From Ilumatobacter sp. (GTDB lineage: Bacteria; Actinomycetota; Acidimicrobiia; Acidimicrobiales; Ilumatobacteraceae): 5,060 nucleotides of DNA. The notes under the pieces are model-generated. The model was not told the origin of the DNA and did no database searches. It worked only from the letters and a program-made list of their open reading frames with translations. The stretch spans positions 1 to 5,060 of the forward strand of contig JAJCXU010000101.1 in NCBI GenBank assembly GCA_029263275.1, in the 5' to 3' direction. This document shows positions 1-5,060 of this stretch, in pieces (position 1 is the first letter of the stretch; every line of letters begins with the position of its first letter). The translations under genes and the position numbers were made by a program.

Positions 1-1059
1 GGCGAAGGCATGGGATCGAGACCCGCCACAGACTTCGCGGAAGTAGCAGCGTCCGCATCGTCCACCGAAATCGTCGGGCCGACGGAGGGACTGCAGCAGC
101 GGTGAGGAGCGGTAGACCTCGGCGAACGACTGCTCGCGCACCGAACCGGCCACCATGGGAAGGAAACCGCTCGGGTAGACGAGCCCGTGGTGATCGATGA
201 ACGCGAAGCCCCGCCCGGCGTTGACATCGAGAGGTGGCCGCGCTCCGCTGCGCCGCGCTGGACGGTCGCCGACCAGCATGTGCGTCTGCTCGCGGAGCTG
301 GCGCCGGAGCGGTCCGACCGGGAACGCGGCATCGACATCGTCGACACGCGCACGTTGGATGGCGATCCGGCGATAGTGCGGTGCTTCGGTCGCCTTGGTC
401 GGCACCAGGCTGGCGACGTCGTGGAGCCAGTGGATGACCTCCTCCGTCTCGTCCGCACTCAGGCTGTCGACGTCGGCGCCTCGCCCGGTCGGCACGAGGA
501 AGAACACACTCCACAGCGTCGATTCGAGTTCGAGCACGTGGCGGAGCACGGCGGGGAGTTCGTGCACGTTGCCCGCCGTGACGGTCGTGTTGATCTGGAG
601 GCGGAATCCGAGATCGCGCACCGTGCGACCCGCTTCGAGCGTGGCGTCGAACACGCCCGGCACGCCGCGGAAGCCGTCGTGGGTGGCAGCGATGGCGCCG
701 TCGAGCGAGAGCGAGACCGCCTTGGCTCCCGCCGCTCGCAGATCGGCGAGGGCCTCACGCGTGAGGAGCGGGGTGACCGACGGCGAGAGCGCCATGCTGA
801 GGCCCGCCTCGGTTCCGTGCGCGACCAGGTCGACCAGGTCGGGTCGGGTGAGTGGATCGCCACCGGTCAACACGACGATTGGACGCGGCGGGCCGAACGC
901 GGCGATGTTGTCGAGCAGCGCTCGTCCCTCGTCAGTGCTGAGTTCGAGTGGACTCTGATGATGCTGGGCGTCGGCGCGGCAGTGTGCACAAACGAGTCCG
1001 CAGGCGCGGGTCACTTCCCAGATGACGATGTACGGCCGTTCCTCACTGTCGAGGCGCAT
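1..1059 (-). CDS. Radical SAM/SPASM domain protein, TIGR04053-like (3' end cut by window edge)
   Basis: Reading leftward from ATG at 1059 gives 353 residues with no stop before the edge. The radical SAM cluster motif CxxxCxxC is at C20, C24 and C27, inside IWEVTRACGLVCAHCRADA; it should bind the [4Fe-4S] cluster that cleaves S-adenosylmethionine. LTGGDP (64-69) and LSLDGA follow as expected for the TIM-barrel core. Near the C-terminus are NAGRGFAFIDHHG and YPSGFLP (295-301), then a SPASM-type cysteine group C335, C338 and C344 (RCGRCYFREVCGGSR) for an auxiliary cluster. This layout matches the TIGR04053 family, related to the haem-pathway NirJ/AhbD enzymes; its substrate is not established to my knowledge. 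About 20 residues are probably missing. The start is uncertain. The frame is open upstream to a TGA near 1154, with GTG at 1080 (GGAG only two bases away) and TTG at 1122 (AGGTGG six bases away). I chose ATG 1059 because the conserved RPYIVIWE block begins eight residues in. No precursor peptide or haem genes are visible nearby. Confidence 0.9.
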   Translation of the reverse strand, partial: MRLDSEERPYIVIWEVTRACGLVCAHCRADAQHHQSPLELSTDEGRALLDNIAAFGPPRPIVVLTGGDPLTRPDLVDLVAHGTEAGLSMALSPSVTPLLTREALADLRAAGAKAVSLSLDGAIAATHDGFRGVPGVFDATLEAGRTVRDLGFRLQINTTVTAGNVHELPAVLRHVLELESTLWSVFFLVPTGRGADVDSLSADETEEVIHWLHDVASLVPTKATEAPHYRRIAIQRARVDDVDAAFPVGPLRRQLREQTHMLVGDRPARRSGARPPLDVNAGRGFAFIDHHGLVYPSGFLPMVAGSVREQSFAEVYRSSPLLQSLRRPDDFGGRCGRCYFREVCGGSRSHAFA

Positions 1060-1212
1060 CGATCGGATCGGCTGAGACACATCTCCAGCGAATCGACCCC
1101 AGCGGTGAACGGTCAGGGTCAAAGGTCCCCACCTGGGCAGGGCAGCGGCGACTCACCGTGATTGCGCGCATGACCTGGTGGGTGCAGCCTCGGGGGTCTG
1201 CCGGAAGACTGG

Positions 1213-1569
1213 TCAGAGAGGGGAGCCGTCGACCAGGATCTCTGCCCGGTCGGAGAAGAACGCCACGTGGCCTTCGATCTCCTCGGCGCCCTCCTTGGGC
1301 TGCTCGTAGCTCCAGGCGATGGCATCGTGAGTGCGGCCGCCGGCCTCGATGGTCCAGTACGACGCATCGCCCTTGAACGGGCAGTGCGTGCTCAGCTCGA
1401 TTGGCCGAGCGTCAGCGACCAAGTCGGACTTGGGCAGGTAGTACGCGGTGGGCAGGCCAGTTTCTTCCAGCAGCACGGGCCGCTTCGCGCTCGCCACCAA
1501 CTCGCCATCGAGGCGAACCTCAACGTGTACGTCTTCGGCATGCGTGCTGATCGTGTGTCCCTGCGTCAT
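1213..1569 (-). CDS. DUF427 domain-containing protein
   Basis: This 118-residue protein is almost entirely one DUF427 domain (PF04248). Recognisable family blocks are RPVLLEETGLPTAYYLP (30-46), the signature THCPFKGDASYW (61-72), AIAWSYEQP (83-91) and HVAFFSDRAEILVDG (101-115). It is soluble, with no signal peptide or membrane segment. Members are small beta-rich proteins whose biochemical function is unknown; the conserved His-Cys-Pro and Lys-Gly-Asp residues are often assumed to form a ligand site, which is not demonstrated here. An in-frame ATG 45 bases upstream (1614) would add an Arg/Pro-rich leader unlike the family and would read through the inverted repeat, so ATG 1569 is preferred; GGATTGAGC before it gives only a weak ribosome-binding site. 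The next gene on this strand, the radical SAM gene, starts 153 bp further on, so co-transcription is possible but there is no tight coupling. Confidence 0.9.
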   Translation of the reverse strand: MTQGHTISTHAEDVHVEVRLDGELVASAKRPVLLEETGLPTAYYLPKSDLVADARPIELSTHCPFKGDASYWTIEAGGRTHDAIAWSYEQPKEGAEEIEGHVAFFSDRAEILVDGSPL

Positions 1570-1581
1570 GCTCAATCCAAC

Positions 1582-1619
1582 AGGCGGTGGCGCCCGGGTA
1601 TTCCGACACCCCACCGCCT
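1582..1619. repeat. 9-bp perfect inverted repeat upstream of the DUF427 gene
   Basis: AGGCGGTGG (1582-1590) is repeated as its exact complement CCACCGCCT (1611-1619) across a 20-base loop. The repeat ends 12 bases before the DUF427 ATG, so it lies in the leader or promoter of that gene. Three further loop pairs (GGT 1597-1599 with ACC 1608-1610) could extend the stem past a bulge. No T-run follows on either strand, so it does not look like an intrinsic terminator. An operator or a leader hairpin affecting translation is possible, but chance is not excluded in DNA this rich in G and C. Confidence 0.4.
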
Positions 1620-1630
1620 CCTCGCCGCAC

Positions 1631-1755
1631 GAACTGACGATTGGCCAAACAACGCGAACTGACGTTTCGGTCGAGCAACAGGACCGACGTTTCGCTGGGA
1701 AGCCCGAACCGAGGTTTCGCAGAGCAGCGAAGACCGGAGATCAGTAGGCGTGGGT
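1631..1755. repeat. Degenerate tandem repeats, exact 25-bp period, 4 clear units plus a decayed fifth
   Basis: Four units start at 1631, 1656, 1681 and 1706, each exactly 25 bp after the last. The first 14 bases are conserved (GAACTGACGATTGG, GAACTGACGTTTCG, GGACCGACGTTTCG, GAACCGAGGTTTCG) and the following 11 vary. A weak fifth unit (AGACCGGAGATCAG, 1731) keeps the phase. On the minus strand the core reads CGAAACGTCRGTTC. With one flanking base, units 2 and 4 have dyad ends (CGAAC ... TTTCG). The period is not a multiple of three, so the repeats cannot be an in-frame protein repeat, and they lie in the 260-bp gap between the HNH stop and the DUF427 start. They may be serial protein-binding sites, an iteron-like array, or the decayed edge of a mobile repeat. 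Their function is unknown. Confidence 0.7.
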
Positions 1756-1778
1756 AGTCGCGGGCAGGCGTGACCGGG

Positions 1779-1809
1779 CAGACACGCACGATCGGCGTGA
1801 TGTGGTCTG
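1779..1809 (-). terminator. Weak hairpin downstream of the HNH gene, possible terminator
   Basis: About 20 bases past the HNH stop on the minus strand there is an imperfect stem. CACGC (1783-1787) pairs with GCGTG (1795-1799) around a seven-base loop, and CAGA (1779-1782) pairs with TCTG (1806-1809) outside a six-base bulge. There is no U-tract after it, so it would be at best a non-canonical actinobacterial terminator or an mRNA-end stabiliser. Confidence 0.2.
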
Positions 1810-1829
1810 TCGTTCGGTTCGCGCCCGCG

Positions 1830-3047
1830 CTACGCGGCGCTGCGTTTGGGCGGGCCCTCTCGCAAGATGGTCCCGTCGGGCACTCGGATCTCAAGTTCCC
1901 GGTTCGCTCCGAGGGTCACGTCCCAGCCGTTGTTGTGCAACAGGCTGTGATGGTGCTGGCAGATCGGCAGCAGATTGTCAAGATCAGTACGCCCGCCGTT
2001 GCGCCACCAGATGACGTGGTGCAACTTGCAGCGGTCGTAGTGCACCGCGCAGCCCGGCACCGCACACGTCGCGTACAGGCCCTGCAACGCTCGTCGCTGC
2101 GCACGGTTGGCCAAGCGAGTCGTCCGACCCAGATCCAGCCGGCCAGGGGCATGCAACACCACACCATTGGCAACGATGACAGCCTCGGGGTCGCGCCGGC
2201 CGAGCACGTCGTCGAGCACTGAAGCCGGGAGCTCGATGGGCAGGCCCCAGTCGAGCATCGGCCCGCCCGAGCCGTTGGTCTGCGTCGCGTCGATGACGAC
2301 GATCGGTGGGCCCGTTGTTGGACCGGCAGCGACGTCGCCGACGATCAGGTCGGCGAGCGCGAGTGCTTCGAGATGCTGCATGCGTTCGAGTGGATCTGCC
2401 GGCGCCGTGGCGGGGAGCTCTTGGGCGAATCTCGTTCGTGTTGCCGAAGCAATACGCCGCGAGAGTTCTTTGCCCAGGAGGGGATCGAAGCGGCCTTTGA
2501 GGTTCCACATGCCGTCATCGTCAGTCCACGTACGCAACCGTGTCGCGCGTCGTTGCTGTTCGAGGCGCTCTTCAGCGTCGGTGGCGTCGAGTTCCTTCGT
2601 CTTGCGCTTGAGGAACGCATCGAAGTCCGCAATCGATCGGCTCGACGCGGCTGCAGCGAGCGCCGAATCGTTGTCGAGCAGGCTCGCGGTCGCCGCGTCG
2701 TCGAGGTTGCGGGTCGCCCGCGTCAACGCATCGACATGGCCGGCCGTGATTGCACCATCAGACAACGCACCGGCCATCGCTGCCGCCGAGTCGAGCGTGG
2801 CGGCGCGCTCACGTTCCTTCGTCGCCGCACCCAATGTGCAGCCCGACGTTTCGGCGATCGCAGCTTCGGGAAACGCGGTCGGGTGATCATCGAGCGCGTG
2901 CACCAACTCGGCGCGGCGCGCCGCAATGAAGGACTGCACCTCGACGGTGGCCTTCAACGCCGCCTTGATATCAGCAGGAGCAGCATCGGGCGAACCGGTC
3001 GTGGCAACGACCCGCTCCAACCGCTCGAACACCCCCGACAACTCCAT
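1830..3047 (-). CDS. DUF222 / HNH endonuclease signature protein (13E12 repeat family)
   Basis: This 405-residue protein has the standard two-part layout of the actinobacterial 13E12 repeat family. An N-terminal, Ala-rich, largely helical DUF222 region covers roughly the first 290 residues (for example ITAGHVDALTRATRNLDD). A C-terminal HNH nuclease domain occupies about 320-385. The HNH domain is intact: CAVPGC supplies C328 and C333, LHHVIWW supplies H343 and H344, N358 lies in TDLDN, and CQHHHSLLH gives C363, H365-367 and H371. The ββα-metal/zinc-ribbon active site is therefore probably functional. Family members are multicopy in many Actinomycetota; in Mycobacterium tuberculosis the REP13E12 copies serve as attachment sites for phage phiRv1. 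The cellular role is unproven, and nuclease activity is inferred from the motif. An earlier in-frame ATG exists at 3101, but ATG 3047 begins the conserved MELSGVFERLE segment and sits just behind a possible -10 element. It is single-gene and divergent from the oxidoreductase operon. Confidence 0.9.
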   Translation of the reverse strand: MELSGVFERLERVVATTGSPDAAPADIKAALKATVEVQSFIAARRAELVHALDDHPTAFPEAAIAETSGCTLGAATKERERAATLDSAAAMAGALSDGAITAGHVDALTRATRNLDDAATASLLDNDSALAAAASSRSIADFDAFLKRKTKELDATDAEERLEQQRRATRLRTWTDDDGMWNLKGRFDPLLGKELSRRIASATRTRFAQELPATAPADPLERMQHLEALALADLIVGDVAAGPTTGPPIVVIDATQTNGSGGPMLDWGLPIELPASVLDDVLGRRDPEAVIVANGVVLHAPGRLDLGRTTRLANRAQRRALQGLYATCAVPGCAVHYDRCKLHHVIWWRNGGRTDLDNLLPICQHHHSLLHNNGWDVTLGANRELEIRVPDGTILREGPPKRSAA

Positions 3048-3053
3048 GAGATC

Positions 3054-3059
3054 AGTATG
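3054..3059 (-). promoter_or_regulatory. Possible -10 element for a leaderless HNH transcript
   Basis: On the minus strand CATACT (four of six matches to TATAAT) ends six bases before the HNH ATG at 3047, the spacing expected if transcription begins at or beside the start codon. No Shine-Dalgarno sequence precedes that ATG, which agrees with a leaderless mRNA. The -35 region is poor (TCAACT at 17 bases). This is weak, position-based evidence. Confidence 0.25.
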
Positions 3060-3068
3060 ACGATGGGG

Positions 3069-3095
3069 TGTCACAGAGTTGATGGAGCCGGCCTC
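3069..3095 (+). promoter_or_regulatory. Second, imperfect ECF41-like promoter box
   Basis: TGTCACA (3069-3075) is followed after 16 bases by CCTC (3092-3095), one mismatch from the CGTC expected at -10. It has the same orientation as the better box and lies exactly 40 bp upstream. It could be a weaker tandem promoter, a decayed duplicate or a non-productive sigma-binding site. It also overlaps the region that would hold the HNH promoter on the other strand. Confidence 0.35.
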
Positions 3096-3108
3096 TCCCA
3101 AGCGTCGC

Positions 3109-3135
3109 TGTCACATTCAATGCTCCTGCGTCGTC
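3109..3135 (+). promoter_or_regulatory. ECF41-type promoter (TGTCACA-N16-CGTC) driving the oxidoreductase-sigma operon
   Basis: TGTCACA at 3109-3115 and CGTC at 3132-3135 are separated by exactly 16 bases. From memory, this is the consensus published for ECF41 sigma factors from studies in Bacillus licheniformis and Rhodobacter sphaeroides. The downstream operon itself encodes an ECF41-type sigma factor, so autoregulation is the natural reading. The -10 element ends nine bases before the ATG at 3145, so transcription should start within a few bases of that codon. A CGTC also occurs at 3129-3132, but its 13-base spacing does not fit. Confidence 0.75.
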
Positions 3136-3144
3136 GACAGAGGT

Positions 3145-4386
3145 ATGAACGAGAATCTCGACGCTTCCCCTGACGCTTCTCATGACGCTCCGTCAGACGT
3201 GCACGTCATCGGCGGCGGGCTCGGTGGCCTTGCTGCCGCGGCGCTCGTCGCTCGTGCCGGCCGAACAGCCACCGTGTACGAACGCCGCGGCCGCCTCGGT
3301 GGCCGCGCAACGACCGATTGGAAAGATGGCTTCGGCTTCAACCAAGGCCCGCACGCTCTGTACCTCGGCGGTGAAGCCAACCGCATTCTGCAGTCGATTG
3401 GCATCCGGCCATCTGGGCGATCACCGAGCACGAAGGGCGCGTTCATGGTCAACGGCAACGTCGCCGGACTTGCACCGGGCGGACCGACCAGTCTGTTGCG
3501 AAGCCCGCTGCTCGGATGGAAGGACAAGCTGGAACTCGGCCGCATCATGGCCCGTCTCGGCCGACTCGAGACGGCCCGCTTGGCATCGCTGACCGTCAAC
3601 GAGTGGGTCGATGACCTGACTCGGCGACCACGCGTGCGCGACGTCCTCCACACACTGATTCGTCTGACGACGTACACGAACGCGCCGGACGAGCTGTCGG
3701 CCGAGGTCGCGCTGATGCAGGTACAGATGGGGCTGGGCAAGGGAGTCATCTACCTCGATGGGGGATGGGCCCAACTCGTCGACGCGTTGGCAGCGACGCC
3801 CGGCGTTCGCCGCGTGCACGGCGATCCGGTCACCGAGCTGCCCGATGCACCAACGGTGATCATCGCAACGGGCGGCCCCCAGGCGGCAGAAGCGCTGACG
3901 GGCGTGAGCGTCGAGGTCGGCCCGATCGCCGAAGTGTCCGTGCTCGATGTCGGCCTCGAACGGCCGCCACAGCGCAATCTGGTCCTCGGGGTCGATCCTC
4001 CGATGTACTTGTCCAATCACGGCTTTCCCGACGGGATGGTCCCTGACGGGGCCTCTTCGGTGTCGGTGTCCGAATACCTCACCACCGAGATGACACCGAG
4101 CCGCGATCGGCTGCAGGCGTTCCTGTCTCACGCCGGCATCGCGCCGGACGCGATCGTCACCGAGAGGTATCTTCACCGCATGACGGCTGTGACTGCGATC
4201 CCGGTCGCTGCCTTGGGTGGGCTCAGCGGCCGCCCCACCGGAGCGGTGCCCGGCCATCCCGGTGTCCATCTTGTCGGTGACTGGGTTGGCCCACGCGGCC
4301 ACCTGGCCGATGCCGTGCTCGCGAGCGCCGAGGACGCGGCCGCCGCGGCGCTCCGACATCTCGATCGGCTCCCGGCAATTCGGTGA
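3145..4386 (+). CDS. FAD-dependent oxidoreductase, phytoene dehydrogenase-like
   Basis: This 413-residue flavoprotein has an N-terminal Rossmann fold: VHVIGGGLGGLAAAALVARAG with GGGLGG at 23-28, the ribose-binding acidic residue E46 in VYERR, and the GGR motif (52-54) typical of the phytoene dehydrogenase/amine oxidase superfamily. The C-terminal FAD segment GVHLVGDWVGPRGHLADAVL places the conserved Gly-Asp at 378-379 and is followed by the usual helix ASAEDAAAAAL. The middle (about 90-350) is the variable substrate domain, so the substrate cannot be read from sequence. No phytoene synthase or other carotenoid gene is in view, so a desaturase role is not claimed. It is the first gene of an operon with the ECF41 sigma factor; ECF41 genes are commonly paired with oxidoreductase-type target genes. 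ATG 3145 is chosen because an ECF41-type promoter ends at 3135; the in-frame ATG at 3079 lies upstream of it. GAGG is only one base from the ATG, so leaderless initiation is likely. There is no signal peptide; the N-terminus is an Asp/Ala/Ser-rich tail. Confidence 0.88.
   Translation: MNENLDASPDASHDAPSDVHVIGGGLGGLAAAALVARAGRTATVYERRGRLGGRATTDWKDGFGFNQGPHALYLGGEANRILQSIGIRPSGRSPSTKGAFMVNGNVAGLAPGGPTSLLRSPLLGWKDKLELGRIMARLGRLETARLASLTVNEWVDDLTRRPRVRDVLHTLIRLTTYTNAPDELSAEVALMQVQMGLGKGVIYLDGGWAQLVDALAATPGVRRVHGDPVTELPDAPTVIIATGGPQAAEALTGVSVEVGPIAEVSVLDVGLERPPQRNLVLGVDPPMYLSNHGFPDGMVPDGASSVSVSEYLTTEMTPSRDRLQAFLSHAGIAPDAIVTERYLHRMTAVTAIPVAALGGLSGRPTGAVPGHPGVHLVGDWVGPRGHLADAVLASAEDAAAAALRHLDRLPAIR
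3160..3207 (+). repeat. 12-bp micro-tandem repeat in the oxidoreductase N-terminus
   Basis: GACGCT or GACGT recurs at 3160, 3172, 3184 and 3196, an exact 12-bp period. It encodes the Asp-rich tail DASPDASHDAPSD ahead of the Rossmann fold. The fourth unit is degenerate. Because the period is a multiple of three, the reading frame is kept, and slippage in this tail would be tolerated. Confidence 0.4.
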
Positions 4387-5060
4387 GTCGCCCGGACGCC
4401 ACCGACATCTTCGAGGCGGAACGACCAGGACTCGCGCGCCTCGCGTACCGGATGCTCGGGACACCCGACGACGCGGAAGATGTCGTGCAAGACGCGTGGC
4501 TGCGGTGGCAGAGAGCGGCGATCGACGAGATCGAGAACCCTGCTGCCTGGTTGACGACTGTGACCACTCGGCTCGCGATCGATCGGCTGACGTCGGCACA
4601 ACGCCGCCGGGAGGCGTATGTCGGCCCGTGGCTGCCCGAGCCATTGACTGCCGATGCTCTGGATGCCGACAGTGTGCGAGTCACGTCGCAGTCGCCCTCG
4701 AATGACCCTGCGGTGTTGGCGGTCGGGAGCGAATCGCTGGAGCTTGGACTCCTGCGCGTCCTCGAAACGCTTGGCCCAGTGGAACGAGCGGCGTTCCTCC
4801 TCCACGACGTCTTCGGTTACCCGTTCGACCAGATCTCGCCGATCATCGGCAAGTCGGACGCGGCGACACGACAGATCGGCAAACGTGCCCGTGATCGGGT
4901 CCGGTCTGGCCGGCCGCGGCTGGATGCCGAACCGGCTGATGTCAGCGCCTGGTCCGACGCCTTCGTGGGCGCCATCGTCGGAGGTGACACCGACGGACTC
5001 ATCAGCATGTTGGCCGAGGAGATCGTGCTCATTTCCGACGGAGGTGCGGAACGGCACGCG
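4383..5060 (+). CDS. ECF41-family (SigJ-like) RNA polymerase sigma factor (3' end cut by window edge)
   Basis: The first 226 residues are present from GTG 4383. Region 2 is LARLAYRMLGTPDDAEDVVQ (17-36) through WLTTVTTRLAIDRL (56-69), which binds core polymerase and the -10 element. The linker carries YVGPWLPEP (79-87), the hallmark of ECF41. Region 4 is the helix-turn-helix around HDVFGYPFDQISPIIGKS to ATRQIGKRAR (141-170), for -35 recognition. A SnoaL-like extension begins near 188 (WSDAFVGAIVGGDTDGLISML) and is cut at residue 226; about 70-100 residues are missing. In ECF41 proteins this fused domain modulates activity in place of a separate anti-sigma factor. The motif usually written DGGGR/K reads DGGAE (219-223) here, a notable change. 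The GTG overlaps the oxidoreductase stop as GTGA, with no clear Shine-Dalgarno sequence, implying translational coupling. The next ATG (residue 24) would cut region 2. Its regulon probably includes its own operon, given the ECF41 box at 3109. Confidence 0.92.
   Translation, partial: MSRPDATDIFEAERPGLARLAYRMLGTPDDAEDVVQDAWLRWQRAAIDEIENPAAWLTTVTTRLAIDRLTSAQRRREAYVGPWLPEPLTADALDADSVRVTSQSPSNDPAVLAVGSESLELGLLRVLETLGPVERAAFLLHDVFGYPFDQISPIIGKSDAATRQIGKRARDRVRSGRPRLDAEPADVSAWSDAFVGAIVGGDTDGLISMLAEEIVLISDGGAERHA

Noticed and set aside
187..1161. 324-codon open frame on the plus strand
   Set aside because: It is antisense to the radical SAM gene, whose cysteine motifs and family blocks are clear. 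The product is Arg/Glu/Val-rich with no recognisable domain, typical of a high-GC shadow frame.
1043..1171. Small 42-residue minus-strand frame (ATG 1171) ahead of and overlapping the radical SAM gene; considered as a precursor peptide
   Set aside because: No conserved core or modification-site pattern is visible, it overlaps the enzyme start, and TIGR04053 proteins are not known to me to need a precursor peptide.
1631..1755. CRISPR array
   Set aside because: The conserved part is only 14 bases and degenerate, the variable part is 11 bases, and no cas genes are present.
1520..1894. 124-codon minus-strand frame spanning the repeat ladder
   Set aside because: It overlaps the 3' end of the HNH gene and the 5' end of DUF427 in another frame, and the 25-bp repeats shift frame at each unit, so repeat conservation cannot be protein-level.
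3079..3144. Upstream ATG start for the flavoprotein
   Set aside because: It would put the ECF41-type promoter inside the coding region, and the 22 extra residues (Cys/Arg-rich) do not resemble a family N-terminus or a signal peptide.
3145..4386. Specific call as carotenoid phytoene desaturase (crtI)
   Set aside because: At 413 residues it is shorter than typical CrtI (about 490-520), and no carotenoid genes are nearby; only the superfamily is supported.
3421..4644. 407-codon open frame on the minus strand
   Set aside because: It is antisense to both the flavoprotein and the sigma factor, is low-complexity and Arg-rich, and has no domain motif.

Overview
The window is GC-rich, about two thirds G+C by eye, with actinobacterial coding style: GC-rich third positions, GTG starts, weak or absent Shine-Dalgarno sequences and long antisense shadow frames. 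The gene set (a DUF222/HNH '13E12' protein, a SigJ-type ECF41 sigma factor, DUF427 and a TIGR04053-like radical SAM protein) fits Actinomycetota. An Acidimicrobiia-like lineage is possible, but that is only an impression.

Left part, minus strand. A radical SAM/SPASM enzyme (1-1059) runs off the left edge, missing only its extreme C-terminus. Behind it is a small DUF427 protein (1213-1569). Then comes a 260-bp non-coding stretch (1570-1829). It holds a 9-bp inverted repeat just upstream of the DUF427 start and a ladder of degenerate tandem repeats with an exact 25-bp period (1631-1730, possibly to 1755). Next is a DUF222/HNH endonuclease-family gene (1830-3047).

Right part, plus strand. A 97-bp divergent region (3048-3144) separates the HNH gene from a two-gene operon. 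The first gene encodes a phytoene-dehydrogenase-like FAD oxidoreductase (3145-4386). The second, overlapping it by four bases (GTGA), encodes an ECF41/SigJ-type sigma factor (4383 to beyond the right edge).

The most informative observation is in the divergent region. The sequence TGTCACA-N16-CGTC (3109-3135) matches exactly the promoter signature I recall for ECF41 sigma factors. It ends nine bases before the oxidoreductase ATG. The operon therefore looks like a closed, autoregulated ECF41 circuit: the sigma factor drives its own operon and an oxidoreductase, probably from a leaderless or nearly leaderless mRNA. A second, imperfect copy of the box lies exactly 40 bp upstream. The other item without an explanation is the 25-bp repeat ladder between the HNH and DUF427 genes.
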